Below, one piece after another: positions 1 through 9,038 of a stretch of DNA of 64,000 nt (positions within the stretch are counted from its first letter, which is position 1; the number at the start of each line of letters is the position of its first letter). Position numbers and translations under genes: made by a program. The notes under the pieces are model-generated. The model did not search any database. It saw nothing but the letters and a program-made list of their open reading frames with translations, and was not told the origin of the DNA. Source of the stretch: an uncultured Oscillospiraceae bacterium (lineage in GTDB: Bacteria > Bacillota > Clostridia > Oscillospirales > Acutalibacteraceae). Location: positions 37,774 to 101,773 of the forward strand of contig USJL01000004.1 of NCBI GenBank assembly GCA_900555015.1. The letters are read 5' to 3'.

Positions 1-404
1 TCCTTAACATAACTCCAAATTTTTTCTTCATCTTCATCTGCCTTTTTAACAACCAAAACATCGGGATAACGGGAAATTGAAGAAGCACCGAAATCCTCTT
101 TTAAATCATAAGTTTCGGCAATTTCTTCAAGTGCTTTAACATAAGCACCTGCTAAAGTATGATTTACTACAACTTGAGCGTCTTCCGTGTTAAGTGCTTC
201 AATAGTAACAAAGCAATCAATTTTACCCCTTGAAACACGTGAATTAACATAAGATTTAATTTTGTCTTCAACAAAGCCATACTGTCTTGGCAATCTACAG
301 TTAAATTCAAAATACCTGTGATTAACCGATTTTAATTCAACTGTAATAACATAACCGTCAATTTCTTTTGAGGCTCTGCCGAAACCTGTCATAGATTTAA
401 GCAT
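1..404 (-). CDS. YicC/YloC family endoribonuclease, N-terminal part
   Basis: This is the 5' part of a gene that runs off the left edge. The translation begins MLKSMTGFGRAS and continues with VELKSVNHRYFE, the conserved N-terminal block of the YicC/YloC family (UPF0701), whose members are reported to be endoribonucleases acting on RNA turnover. About 134 codons of roughly 290 are visible. The start is chosen because the family begins with M(I/L)KSMTGFGR and because TTGGAGATG lies just upstream. A sigma-A-type promoter precedes it. The catalytic C-terminal half is outside the window, so its integrity cannot be judged. Confidence 0.9.
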   Translation of the reverse strand, partial: MLKSMTGFGRASKEIDGYVITVELKSVNHRYFEFNCRLPRQYGFVEDKIKSYVNSRVSRGKIDCFVTIEALNTEDAQVVVNHTLAGAYVKALEEIAETYDLKEDFGASSISRYPDVLVVKKADEDEEKIWSYVK

Positions 405-433
405 AAATACATCTCCAACTTTTTATTGCAAAT

Positions 434-462
434 ATTATATTACTTAACATATATAAGGTCAA
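434..462 (-). promoter_or_regulatory. Sigma-A promoter of the YicC-family gene
   Basis: On the minus strand TTGACC and TATAAT are separated by 17 bases, with the -10 box about 30 bases before the yicC start codon. This is near consensus for the housekeeping sigma factor. Confidence 0.8.
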
Positions 463-510
463 TGATTTGTTAACAATTTATTTACAATATTAATGAAATT
501 TTAACAAAAT

Positions 511-545
511 AAAAAAGCCGCTCCAAAATTATATTATCGGAACGG
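511..545 (-). terminator. Rho-independent terminator after the WYL regulator gene
   Basis: Minus-strand hairpin CCGTTCC / GGAGCGG with an AT-rich loop, followed by a run of T. It lies directly after the stop codon of the WYL regulator and before the promoter of the YicC gene. Confidence 0.75.
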
Positions 546-561
546 TTTATATTAATAAATG

Positions 562-1554
562 TTATTGATAAACAGAAATTATTGAAGTTGCTTTTTCTTT
601 AATTTTCTCTACCAAAGACTCGGGCTCAGTTACTTTGATTTTGTTGCCGTATTGCATAACCCAACTTACAAGTCCATCGCTTACAGCAGCCTTAACTGTA
701 GTTGAAAAATGGTCATTGTCAATGGCGGTAAACGGAATTTTACTGCCAAATCTATCCATCATTTCTTCCCGTAAATCAAGATGACAAATAATTTTAACAT
801 TTTCTGTTTTACCTGAAAACATATTAAACATTTTAGCAGCATAATCGGCAGAATCAAAAACACCGTCTTCATATTCGCTCACTTCTTCAACAGGTCTGGC
901 AGTTTCGTCTAATATTTCAATTTTTCTCATTCTGTCTAATCTTAAATTCATAAGATTATCGTATTTTTCGTTATTGCAAACAAGGTAATAGTGGTCTTCT
1001 TTCCAAATTAACGAATAAGGTGAAACAATAAAAGTTTTTGTTGTATACGATTTTTTATTTTCCTTATCAATATTTCTGCGCTTATAAGTGAATTTTACTT
1101 TTTTATTGATACTTATCGCTTCATCCAAATTGTCGATAATATAATAAATTTCTTCGTTATCACATTTATTTTCACTTTCTCTGTAAACTTGAGAAGTAAG
1201 CTCTTTCGCCTGATAAAAAGAAACAAGCGACTCAAGTTTATTTACAAGCGCCTTAGTTTTATTAGGGGTAATAAATCCCGCAAATGTTACTGCGTCAATA
1301 AGAAGTCGTACCTCGGGAATTTCAAATGTCCTCGAAGCCATAAAAAAGCCTTTTTTAGGAGATTTTACACTAACAATATTACAACCTATTTCATTTAATG
1401 CTTTAACATCAGCGTAAATACTTTTTCTTTCGCATGTAATTCCGTCTTTTTCAAGCATTTGAATAAGTTGTGTTGTTGTTAAAGGATGTTCCTCGTCGGA
1501 AAATTGCTCTAAATACTTTAAAATAAACAATGTTTTCAATTTTGAAGTTTGCAT
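562..1554 (-). CDS. WYL-domain transcriptional regulator (YafY/DeoR-type HTH)
   Basis: The protein is 330 aa. Residues 1-80 form a winged helix-turn-helix (LTTTQLIQML.. around residue 25), as in HTH_11/DeoR-type regulators. Residues about 140-240 form a WYL domain, with the variant core VSPYSLIWKEDHYYLVC and the basic LRLDRMRKIEIL segment; a WCX-like C-terminus follows. WYL domains sense ligands or nucleic acids and often control defence, DNA-damage or metabolic genes. The target here is not evident. The start is supported by GAGGTGATAAT before ATG. It lies 27 bp downstream of the PBP gene on the same strand, so the two are probably co-transcribed. Confidence 0.85.
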   Translation of the reverse strand: MQTSKLKTLFILKYLEQFSDEEHPLTTTQLIQMLEKDGITCERKSIYADVKALNEIGCNIVSVKSPKKGFFMASRTFEIPEVRLLIDAVTFAGFITPNKTKALVNKLESLVSFYQAKELTSQVYRESENKCDNEEIYYIIDNLDEAISINKKVKFTYKRRNIDKENKKSYTTKTFIVSPYSLIWKEDHYYLVCNNEKYDNLMNLRLDRMRKIEILDETARPVEEVSEYEDGVFDSADYAAKMFNMFSGKTENVKIICHLDLREEMMDRFGSKIPFTAIDNDHFSTTVKAAVSDGLVSWVMQYGNKIKVTEPESLVEKIKEKATSIISVYQ

Positions 1555-1581
1555 ATTATCACCTCAAAACATATATTATCA

Positions 1582-3063
1582 TTATTTATATAATTTTTCA
1601 ACTATGCTCCTAAAAATCGGACAGCAATCCGCCGAACCGCTTACACCGTTCTCATTTAAAATAACAACAGCATATTTGGGATTGTCAAAAGGATAAAATC
1701 CTGCAAACCAAGTGTCATATATTTCATTTTCATCAATAAATTTACCTGTTTGCGCTGTTGATGTTTTACCCGCACTTTTTTCGTTATAATCGGCTTTATT
1801 TCCTGTTCCGTCTGAAACAGCAAAACGCATATATTCGGTTAATTTATAAGATGTGCTTGCTTTAAAAACTCTTTTTCCCAAATCCGTTTCGTTATAAAAT
1901 GCGCCGCCGTTATCATCAACACTTCCCAAAACAAAATTAGGAACATTATATATTCCGCCATTTGCTATGGCACAAACAACAGAAATAAAATGGAGCGGTG
2001 AATCTGTTAATTTTCCTTGCCCAAATCCAAGCAAAGCCAACTCACCTTTTGATTTTAATTCGTTAATACTTGGAAAATATCCTCCGTTTAATTTAATATT
2101 TGATTCAATATCAATCATTTCGCCGAAACCAAGAGATTTTGCAGTTTCAAAAATCTTTTCTTTACCTAATTTCAAAGCACAGTTTATAAAATAGCAGTTG
2201 CAGGAATTAGCAAGCCCCTGCTTTAAATTTTGTTTACCGTGTACTTTTTCTTTTTGACAAGTAAATGTAGTATCGCCGACAATTATTTTACCGTTACATT
2301 CATAAACTTCATCAAAACCGTTTTCAATAGCGCAAATTGAAACAACCGTCTTAAATATCGAACCTACCGGGTAAGTTAATTCACAATGATTTAAGCTGTC
2401 TTTACTTTTACTGACACAAGCAAGAATGTTGCAAGTATCAACATCTGCAACAATTACTGCACCACTGTTAATTGTTACAGAACATTCTTCGGCGATTTTC
2501 TGTACATTCTTATCTAAAGTTAAAATAACTCCTTTTGACGAATCATAATTATAATTTAAAATTTCTCCATCATCACCTTCAAGAAGTCTTCCCTTAGCAT
2601 TAACAGCGAAATTCACCGTTTTTTCTCCCACAATATCGCTAAAATTATTTTGAAGTTCTTTTATTACAACATTTGTATTTTTAAAATTATCAGTTTTGAT
2701 TTTTTCAATTTGAATATATTTGCAACCATAATCTTTTTTTCCAACTTTTTTCAATACAGGATAACCTTTTGACAATTCATCTTTTATTTCTTTACACTCG
2801 TCTTTATCAAATATTAAATTTAATTCGCTTAGACACTTTTCGTTTGGTCTTATAACAGCAATATACCCTATATCATTATTAGTTAATTTATTTAAATTGC
2901 AATCATACAAAGTCAAATTTAATTTATCTATATTTAGCGTGTAACTGTTATATGTTGAAGATACGGCAAATTCACCGCTGAACATAATATAAGCTATTCT
3001 TCCAAGTGTGATAACAAAAGTAAAAATAATGGTTAACATTAAAGAAATAATTCTTTTAGACAA
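1582..3063 (-). CDS. Class B penicillin-binding protein (transpeptidase)
   Basis: 493 aa. A single N-terminal membrane anchor (residues about 5-27) is followed by a short non-catalytic region and a transpeptidase domain. The three active-site motifs are visible: SIFK (nucleophile S235, K238), SCN (S287-N289) and KTS (433-435, the KTG-type box). It should cross-link peptidoglycan stem peptides outside the membrane. There are no PASTA domains, and the length resembles the short PbpA-type elongation enzymes rather than SpoVD or FtsI, but the exact subclass is uncertain. The start is TTG, preceded by AGAGGTG at 8 bases. That ribosome binding site lies inside a hairpin (3061-3101). A WYL regulator follows. 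Confidence 0.85.
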   Translation of the reverse strand: MSKRIISLMLTIIFTFVITLGRIAYIMFSGEFAVSSTYNSYTLNIDKLNLTLYDCNLNKLTNNDIGYIAVIRPNEKCLSELNLIFDKDECKEIKDELSKGYPVLKKVGKKDYGCKYIQIEKIKTDNFKNTNVVIKELQNNFSDIVGEKTVNFAVNAKGRLLEGDDGEILNYNYDSSKGVILTLDKNVQKIAEECSVTINSGAVIVADVDTCNILACVSKSKDSLNHCELTYPVGSIFKTVVSICAIENGFDEVYECNGKIIVGDTTFTCQKEKVHGKQNLKQGLANSCNCYFINCALKLGKEKIFETAKSLGFGEMIDIESNIKLNGGYFPSINELKSKGELALLGFGQGKLTDSPLHFISVVCAIANGGIYNVPNFVLGSVDDNGGAFYNETDLGKRVFKASTSYKLTEYMRFAVSDGTGNKADYNEKSAGKTSTAQTGKFIDENEIYDTWFAGFYPFDNPKYAVVILNENGVSGSADCCPIFRSIVEKLYK

Positions 3064-3101
3064 AATTAAAACACCTCTGTGATATTATTCACAAAGGTGT
3101 T
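3061..3101 (-). promoter_or_regulatory. Hairpin after the U32 gene that includes the RBS of the PBP gene
   Basis: AACACCTTTGTGA pairs with TCACAGAGGTGTT on the minus strand with one mismatch. The right arm contains AGAGGTG, the apparent ribosome binding site of the TTG-started PBP gene, and is followed by TTAATTTT. It could be a weak terminator for the mltG-U32 pair, a translational hairpin, or both. Confidence 0.55.
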
Positions 3102-3106
3102 ATTTT

Positions 3107-4330
3107 TTAATCTCTTTTCCGCCTAAAAATAGCGTTCGATGAAATATTTCCGTCATACTTAAACGAATAAACATCTGTTGCCTTATTTGCAACATCAGTT
3201 TTTTCGTTATCATTTTCATTATACAAATCTTCAACTTTTATAATATAAGGCTTTTTAAAGGGCTCAACTACTTCAAGCTCATCACCTTGATAAAATCTGT
3301 TTCTTTGAACAACAACGATTCTGCCGTTTTCATATTTTTTAAATACGGCACAAACATCCCAATCACGAATATAACCGCCTGTTTCATGAACCTGACCGTT
3401 TTGAATTTTACCAAAATTAAAACCGGTGGTATATTGACGGTGGCTCATTTTATCCATTTCGTCAAGAATCCACTGAGGAACTTTAAAATCATCAGAAGGA
3501 TTTTTTAAATACTCATCTATAGCTGCACGATAAGCATAAGTAACAATCGCTGTATAATACTCGCTTTTTGCCCTTCCTTCAATTTTAAATGAATCAATTC
3601 CGGCATCTACAAGTTCAGGAATATGTTCTATCATACATAAATCTTTTGAATTAAATATATAAGTTCCGTCTTCCTCTTGATTAATAGGAAAATATTGACC
3701 CGGTCTTGTTTCTTCAACAAGATGATATTTCCACCTGCAAGGTTGAGCACAATCGCCCCTGTTTGCATCTCTTCCAACCATATAATCGGAAAGAATACAT
3801 CTGCCGCTGAAACTCATACACATGGCACCGTGCACAAATACTTCTATTTCAAGATTCGGATTTGTTTTTTCTCTTATAGTTTTAATTTCTTTGAGAGATA
3901 ATTCACGTGCTGTTACAATACGAGTCGCCCCCATATCATAAAAAGCATTGGCAGTTTGATAATTAACAACACCGGCTTGTGTTGAAATATGCACATCGGT
4001 ATCGGGAGCGTATTTTTTTGCCAAAGACAGCACTCCCATATCGGCAATAATCAAAGCGTCTACACCTATAGATGAAACATATTTTAAATATTCCGGCAAC
4101 ATATCAATTTCTTCATTGCGCGGCAATGTATTACATGTTAAATACAGCTTTTTATTATTTGCATGAACAAAATCAACAGCCTCTTTTAATTGTTCGCCAT
4201 TAAAATTTGACGGATTTGTTCTCATTCCAAACATGGTTCCGCCTACATATACGGCGTCTGCTCCGAATTTTACGGCAAGTTTTAATCTTTCAAAATCACC
4301 GGCAGGTGAAAGTAATTCTATATTTCTCAT
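3107..4330 (-). CDS. U32 family peptidase-like protein, TrhP/YrrO type (tRNA wobble uridine hydroxylation)
   Basis: About 407 aa. The N-terminus (IELLSPAGDFERLKLAV.. GADAVYVGG) and the cysteine cluster SFSGRCILSDY..GDCAQPCRWKY are the signature of U32 proteins. Members next to mltG (B. subtilis yrrN/yrrO) act in prephenate-dependent formation of 5-hydroxyuridine at tRNA position 34; the cysteines are thought to hold an iron-sulfur cluster. An ATG two bases after the mltG stop codon is preferred over the upstream TTG because it matches the family N-terminus. Expression is probably coupled to mltG. Only one U32 gene is here, whereas Bacillus has two in tandem. The tRNA role is from family knowledge and synteny. 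Confidence 0.85.
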   Translation of the reverse strand: MRNIELLSPAGDFERLKLAVKFGADAVYVGGTMFGMRTNPSNFNGEQLKEAVDFVHANNKKLYLTCNTLPRNEEIDMLPEYLKYVSSIGVDALIIADMGVLSLAKKYAPDTDVHISTQAGVVNYQTANAFYDMGATRIVTARELSLKEIKTIREKTNPNLEIEVFVHGAMCMSFSGRCILSDYMVGRDANRGDCAQPCRWKYHLVEETRPGQYFPINQEEDGTYIFNSKDLCMIEHIPELVDAGIDSFKIEGRAKSEYYTAIVTYAYRAAIDEYLKNPSDDFKVPQWILDEMDKMSHRQYTTGFNFGKIQNGQVHETGGYIRDWDVCAVFKKYENGRIVVVQRNRFYQGDELEVVEPFKKPYIIKVEDLYNENDNEKTDVANKATDVYSFKYDGNISSNAIFRRKRD

Positions 4331-4332
4331 AA

Positions 4333-5598
4333 TCAATAATTTAAATAAGGTGCGTAAGTTTGAATTTTCGATTTGAATTCCGCATAAGTTGATGCGGTAT
4401 AAAGGTTTCCGTTTGTATCATGGAAGAAGAAATAATAATCTGTCTCTTCAGGATATAATGCGGCTTCTATTGCGGCAATACCGGGATTACAAATTGGTCC
4501 CTGAGGCAAACCGACAACTGTTGAATTATTATTTGTATTATAATAATTCAAATAGTACTCAGAAGTGTGTGCAGAAGTTGACGATAAAGACGGTGCAACT
4601 TTATTATTAATGTAATCGGAAGTTGATTGACAGCCAAGTGACGGATAATTTGTTTTATCCTTTAGTCTGTTTTCTATAACAGAAGCAATAGTTGCCATTT
4701 GGTCATTATTTCCTGCTTCAGCCTGAACAATTGAAGCAATGGTTAATATTTCATACATTGAATAGCCCATTTCTGCGGCACGTTTTCTGTATTCTTCAGT
4801 AATATTTTTTTCTGTATTTGAAAGGAAAGTTTCAATAGTGCTTGATGCACTTTGTCCTATATAGAAATCATACGTATCTGGGAAAAGATATCCCTCAAGC
4901 CTATAAGGCACCTGTTCTTTTGATTCCAAACCCGAAACAAGGGAATAAGAGAAATTAGTTGACTCAATAACCGAAAGCAAAGCCGCCCTGTCGCAAACTT
5001 CATTATCAACAAGTTTATTGATAATATCGGCAGTAGTATAGCCTTCAGGGAAAGTCAGCCTTATAGTTTCTGTGTTTTCAGGCTTGCCTTTTAACGTGAT
5101 AAGCATACCCTCCAGTCCCATTTTTCCGTATAAATAATAAACGCCGGCTTCATAAGGACCGTCAACATCATGACCGCTTAAAACCTTATCGGATAATGCA
5201 ACAAAAAACTTGCAAAAGTTTTTACATTTAATTAATCCGTTGTCAGCAAGTAAATCTATAGCTTTTGACGAAGAATCAATTTCTTCGGTAAAACTTACCG
5301 TAACAGATGAAGTTGATTTTGTAATGCCGAATATATCGTTTAAACAAAATACAGCGTAAACAGAAAGAATCATAGAAACAACTATTACAATAATAAAAAA
5401 CATATATGTGGATGCAACACTGTTATTTGCTTCTTTTCTTTTTGCTTTAATAACCGATTTTTTTGCATTTTCTTTTTGCTTTTTCTCATCACTTATTTTT
5501 TTTGCAAAATCCTCTTCGGAAAAATAAATATCCTTGTGCGAAGATGCATTGTCAACAGGATTAATTCCCGAATTTTCAAAATCGAATTTATCAGCCAT
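4333..5598 (-). CDS. mltG: Endolytic murein transglycosylase MltG
   Basis: 421 aa. A charged cytosolic N-terminus (residues 1-60) is followed by one TM helix (about 63-88), a LysM-like segment and the YceG/MltG catalytic domain. The domain shows TIASIVQAEAGN (catalytic Glu), the YPSLGCQSTSDY region and LPQGPICNPG near the C-terminus. The enzyme cleaves nascent glycan strands at the membrane and sets glycan length. GGAAAGGTAGTGA precedes the ATG. It precedes the U32 gene, as in many Firmicutes. Length and motifs are intact. Confidence 0.92.
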   Translation of the reverse strand: MADKFDFENSGINPVDNASSHKDIYFSEEDFAKKISDEKKQKENAKKSVIKAKRKEANNSVASTYMFFIIVIVVSMILSVYAVFCLNDIFGITKSTSSVTVSFTEEIDSSSKAIDLLADNGLIKCKNFCKFFVALSDKVLSGHDVDGPYEAGVYYLYGKMGLEGMLITLKGKPENTETIRLTFPEGYTTADIINKLVDNEVCDRAALLSVIESTNFSYSLVSGLESKEQVPYRLEGYLFPDTYDFYIGQSASSTIETFLSNTEKNITEEYRKRAAEMGYSMYEILTIASIVQAEAGNNDQMATIASVIENRLKDKTNYPSLGCQSTSDYINNKVAPSLSSTSAHTSEYYLNYYNTNNNSTVVGLPQGPICNPGIAAIEAALYPEETDYYFFFHDTNGNLYTASTYAEFKSKIQTYAPYLNY

Positions 5599-5673
5599 TA
5601 AATCACTACCTTTCCAATCACAACTTTTAACTTCTAAAAAATAAATACTAAATTAATGTATTAAGATTAAACA

Positions 5674-6231
5674 TTACATACATGAAATTACTTCCTGCTC
5701 GGTAATAATAAAATCAACTTTCATATCAAAATCATTAATAGGCAATTCATTTACAACCAAGTTATTATAACACAAACCTGCAGAAACAGAAACATTATTT
5801 TTCAAAAATCTGTCATAATAGCCTTTTCCGTAACCCAAGCGATAACCGTTTTGGTCAAAAGCTATGCCCGGAACTAAACAAACGGCATCGTCAAACGAGC
5901 AAACCTTTTCGCAAGTATCGTCAGGTTCTGATATTCCATAAAATCCTTTATGCAAATCACTAAATGATTTTATTATGCGGAACTCCATTAATCCGTCATT
6001 ATTTAAGCAAACAGGAACAGCCACTGTTTTTCCGTCTTTAAAAGCAGTTTCAATAATAAGGTTTGTATTTACCTCATCTTTTAGAGCAATATAGCATAAT
6101 ATTAAGTTTGAATTTTTATATGTATTACTTTTTAAAAAGTTTTGGCATATAACAGAACTTTTAACTTCTTTATTCTCAATATTGGCTCTGATATTTTTTA
6201 ATTCTCTTCTTAATTTATTTTTTATTTGCAT
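5674..6231 (-). CDS. 5-formyltetrahydrofolate cyclo-ligase
   Basis: 185 aa. It catalyses the ATP-dependent conversion of 5-formyl-THF to 5,10-methenyl-THF and so returns folate to the one-carbon pool. Evidence: the C-terminal motif YRLGYGKGYYDRFL that binds ATP/Mg, the preceding LVPGIAFD, and a basic N-terminus (LRRELKNIRANI). Its start overlaps the DJ-1 gene by 10 bases, suggesting translational coupling at the end of the dnaG-rpoD gene chain. Family length is normal. Confidence 0.92.
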   Translation of the reverse strand: MQIKNKLRRELKNIRANIENKEVKSSVICQNFLKSNTYKNSNLILCYIALKDEVNTNLIIETAFKDGKTVAVPVCLNNDGLMEFRIIKSFSDLHKGFYGISEPDDTCEKVCSFDDAVCLVPGIAFDQNGYRLGYGKGYYDRFLKNNVSVSAGLCYNNLVVNELPINDFDMKVDFIITEQEVISCM

Positions 6232-6761
6232 TGAATGGTTTTCCTAATGCTTTCAGCAGTTTGTTTATCTGCAAGTGCTTTAACAATTTCAAACCCGAAT
6301 TCAAGAGAAACACCTGCACCTTTTGCCGTAATATAATTTTCATCCTTAACAACATATTCTTGCGATAAATTTGCACCGTCAAGATACTTTTCAAAACCGG
6401 GGAAACAAATTGCATTTTTATTTTTCAAAATCCCTTTTTTACCAAGTAAAGAAGGTGCGGCACATATTGCGCAAATCAACAGCCTATCTTTTGCTGCTTT
6501 ATCAATAACAGTACTAACAAATTCGGATTTTTCCAAATTTTCAACGCCTAATCCGCCGCCGGGCAAAATTATACATTCGGCATCAGAATAATCAAATTCA
6601 TCACATGTTACATCTGCAACCAAAGGCACGCCATTTGAAGAAACAACGGTTTTGCCTGTAACACCAACTGTTTTTATTTCAATTTTTGCCCGTCTTATAA
6701 TGTCAACCGGCGCCATTGCTTCAACAATTTCAAATCCGTCTGCTAAAAAAATATAAACCAT
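6222..6761 (-). CDS. DJ-1/PfpI family protein (YajL/ThiJ-like)
   Basis: 179 aa. DJ-1 superfamily fold: N-terminal VYIFLADGFEIVEAMAPVDII, a conserved acidic residue (Glu in GFEIVEA), IILPGGG, and the nucleophile elbow ICAICAAPSLLG with the reactive Cys. DJ-1 proteins are stress-related; chaperone, glyoxalase and deglycase roles are proposed and debated. GGAGTAATAAAA precedes the ATG. It overlaps the downstream folate gene and follows a GNAT gene by 5 bases. The substrate cannot be predicted. Confidence 0.85.
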   Translation of the reverse strand: MVYIFLADGFEIVEAMAPVDIIRRAKIEIKTVGVTGKTVVSSNGVPLVADVTCDEFDYSDAECIILPGGGLGVENLEKSEFVSTVIDKAAKDRLLICAICAAPSLLGKKGILKNKNAICFPGFEKYLDGANLSQEYVVKDENYITAKGAGVSLEFGFEIVKALADKQTAESIRKTIQCK

Positions 6762-6766
6762 TTTTA

Positions 6767-7300
6767 TTACTCCTTAAAATTAAAACCGGTGTTTCCTATT
6801 TCAAAATTCTTGTTTGAAAAAACCATTCCTTTCGGATAATCAAAATCACTGCCATCATACAAATATTCTTTAATTTCTTTGTTTTCGTTAAAAGAAATAT
6901 AATTTTCATATTTTTTATCACTGAATAATTTTGTATCAAATCCGAACTTTTTATAATAATCAAACAAATTTAAATTTGCAGGTATAAGCCAAAGAAAATC
7001 TTTCATTTCTTCTTTGGCAAATTCAATAAGTTTTGCTGCATATCCTTTTTTTCTGTAATCTTTAAGTGTTGCCACAGCGTAAATATATTCACCGCTTAAA
7101 TTGCTGTATTTACAGTCTATCAAAAAAAGCATTGAAACCAGTTTACCGTTTACAAATAAACCAAGACATTTTTTATTTTTACAATTATTTAAAAAGAACA
7201 TAATTTCTTCTTTGGTATCGCCGAAAACATTATGCCAAACATTTATTATTTGTTCACTGTCATTGGTATATAAAATATTATAATCTGTCAAAAACCGCAA
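6767..7300 (-). CDS. GNAT family N-acetyltransferase
   Basis: 177 aa. The central segment YAVATLKDYRKKGYAAKLIEFAKEEM is a GNAT acetyl-CoA motif (V/I-x-x-x-x-R-x-x-G-x-A), preceded by a beta strand region. The acceptor substrate is unknown. The track start is TTG with GAGG immediately in front of it, so a second in-frame TTG three codons later (position 7291) with better spacing may be the real start. It overlaps the end of the DUF2156 gene. Confidence 0.8.
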   Translation of the reverse strand: MRFLTDYNILYTNDSEQIINVWHNVFGDTKEEIMFFLNNCKNKKCLGLFVNGKLVSMLFLIDCKYSNLSGEYIYAVATLKDYRKKGYAAKLIEFAKEEMKDFLWLIPANLNLFDYYKKFGFDTKLFSDKKYENYISFNENKEIKEYLYDGSDFDYPKGMVFSNKNFEIGNTGFNFKE

Positions 7301-8174
7301 CCTCTTTTTTTAACCATACAGTCGGATGATATGACTGTTTTGCTTTTCTTAAACCTTCAATGCCCAAATCTTCTTCTCTGTTAATAAATTTATATCCTTT
7401 TTCAACAAGAACTTTAGCAAATTCCTGGTTAATTATGGCATATGCCCCCTGAATATCCGCAGGTGCTTTTTCAAAATGAGTTACAAAACAATCTTTATCG
7501 TGTTGCTCTCCGTAAGTATAAGCAACAGCCTTGCCGCCTATTCTTATTAAGCCGCCGAAAAATCCCAGTTCGGAATAATTTTCAAAGCCGGTTAAAACAG
7601 ATTCAAATTCCAAAGAATAATCAGAGTCATTTTCATCTTTATTTTCAATCCAATCAGAATGTAACTCTATACACTCGTTAATATTGCTTTCATTAATAAT
7701 TTCAAAATTCCAGTCCGGATTGTTTTTTTTAAAATTGGTAATATGGTTTCTTTTTGAATGATATTTTTTACCGGATAAATTTGCCAAATCAACTGCATTA
7801 TAAATATAATCATTATCGCCGTCATCATAATAGTAAGTAATATTATCCGAAAAATATTCATTTAACATTCTTTTATAATTTTCGGTTACACCGTAAAACT
7901 TAGGTATAACATTATTCTGCCTTGCATCTTCAATTATTTGAAGCACGGCATTCTTAAAATCGCCGTTACCGATAGGTAAAGAATAGGCCATATCGCTGCC
8001 TTTTCCCCATCTGCAAATAAAAAAATCATTATAACGTGAAATTTGAGTTCTGTAAGCAGTATGCCAAATATATTGAGTTCCGAATGTATATTCACAATTC
8101 ATGCTATGAGCAAACTCAAAACATTTATCTACCCAATGTTTATCGGAAATTTCAGGTACTTTGAATTCTAACAT
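7278..8174 (-). CDS. DUF2156 domain protein (acyl/aminoacyl-transferase-like fold)
   Basis: 298 aa. The sequence has the DUF2156 pattern seen in the soluble domain of MprF-type phosphatidylglycerol lysyltransferases: YHSKRNHITNFKKN around residue 135-150, GFFGGLIRIGGKAVAYTYGE in the middle, and INREEDLGIEGLRKAKQSYHP near the end. The fold is two GNAT-like halves. No membrane segments are present, so it is a cytosolic stand-alone domain. Its substrate is unknown. The start overlaps the tmk stop codon (ATGTTAG), with AAAGAGGAATT as RBS. Confidence 0.85.
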   Translation of the reverse strand: MLEFKVPEISDKHWVDKCFEFAHSMNCEYTFGTQYIWHTAYRTQISRYNDFFICRWGKGSDMAYSLPIGNGDFKNAVLQIIEDARQNNVIPKFYGVTENYKRMLNEYFSDNITYYYDDGDNDYIYNAVDLANLSGKKYHSKRNHITNFKKNNPDWNFEIINESNINECIELHSDWIENKDENDSDYSLEFESVLTGFENYSELGFFGGLIRIGGKAVAYTYGEQHDKDCFVTHFEKAPADIQGAYAIINQEFAKVLVEKGYKFINREEDLGIEGLRKAKQSYHPTVWLKKEVAVFDRL

Positions 8175-8833
8175 AATTCCTCTTTTAATAAATCAATAAT
8201 TTTGTTATGAATTTCTTCTATTGAATACGGATTAATGCCGTCAGAGCAAGAAATAACATCCCAATTCTGCTTTTTCGCAGCATACAGTGCCGATTCTCTG
8301 CACTTATTTAAAAATGCCACATTAGCCTCGTGAACGTCTTTTTTACCTTCATCGCCATTATATCTTTGAGTCATAAGTTTTTGCGATATTTCAACAGGCA
8401 TGTCAAGATATATCACTCTGTCAGGTTTTGGAATCCCGATTTTATTATACTCAAAATCGGCACTCCAATCCAAATATTCATTCCATTTATCTTTTGGAAT
8501 CTTTTCCATTTGATAAATGGAATTCGATGTTGCATATCTGTCAGCCAATATAACTGCACCGGACTCATAATCATTACCCCAACCCAATTTGTAAGAAGCA
8601 AATCTGTCTACTGCATAGAAAGCACCGGCAGCATAAGCATTAACATCATCGGCTGATTTACCGAATTCACCGCCCAAATACATTTTTACCAATATACTGG
8701 AAGGGCTGTCATAATCCGGCAGCTTAATTTTTTTATACGTAATGTTATTTTCATTAAAATACTTTTCAATCAATGCAACTTGCGTTGATTTTCCCGAACC
8801 GTCAAGTCCCTCAACAATAATTAACTTACTCAT
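8168..8833 (-). CDS. tmk: Thymidylate kinase (dTMP kinase)
   Basis: 221 aa from the chosen start. P-loop near the N-terminus: IIVEGLDGSGKSTQ. The dTMP-binding DR motif is LADRYATSNSIYQ, followed by PDRVIYLDMPVEIS. It phosphorylates dTMP to dTDP. The frame remains open 14 codons upstream, but the ATG at 8833 is preferred because the kinase core starts there with MSKLIIVEG and because the upstream DUF896 gene ends at 8826. The LID segment (TQRYNGDEGKKDVHE) is of the form found in a divergent clostridial subgroup and is longer than in E. coli Tmk. Confidence 0.88.
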   Translation of the reverse strand: MSKLIIVEGLDGSGKSTQVALIEKYFNENNITYKKIKLPDYDSPSSILVKMYLGGEFGKSADDVNAYAAGAFYAVDRFASYKLGWGNDYESGAVILADRYATSNSIYQMEKIPKDKWNEYLDWSADFEYNKIGIPKPDRVIYLDMPVEISQKLMTQRYNGDEGKKDVHEANVAFLNKCRESALYAAKKQNWDVISCSDGINPYSIEEIHNKIIDLLKEELC

Positions 8834-9038
8834 GTTTTTTCTTTTGCACTTTCTTTTTATTTCCTTTTTCATCAACGATATAAGTGTTATTTAACTGCGC
8901 CTCTAAATTTTCTCTGAAACTTGCGATATAAATACTTCTTAATTCCGCCTGTTCAATTCGCTCGTCTGCAGTTAAACCTTCATTTTTTGATTTTCTTGAC
9001 AATTCATTAATTCTCTTAATTTGTTCTTCAGTAACCAT
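8826..9038 (-). CDS. DUF896 family small protein (YnzC-like)
   Basis: 70 aa. Helical hairpin family with the signature IKRINELSRKSKNEGLT..E..EQAELRSIYI, followed by a lysine-rich tail. DUF896 proteins are small cytosolic proteins; one relative (B. subtilis YnzC) is part of the SOS-induced yneA operon. The function is not established. It begins directly after the rpoD stop codon and overlaps tmk by 8 bases, so it is a member of the rpoD operon here. Confidence 0.88.
   Translation of the reverse strand: MVTEEQIKRINELSRKSKNEGLTADERIEQAELRSIYIASFRENLEAQLNNTYIVDEKGNKKKVQKKKHE

Noticed and set aside
8834..8875. Upstream start for thymidylate kinase giving 14 extra residues
   Set aside because: The extra Lys/Arg-rich residues overlap the DUF896 gene and precede the conserved kinase start; the ATG at 8833 suits the family better.
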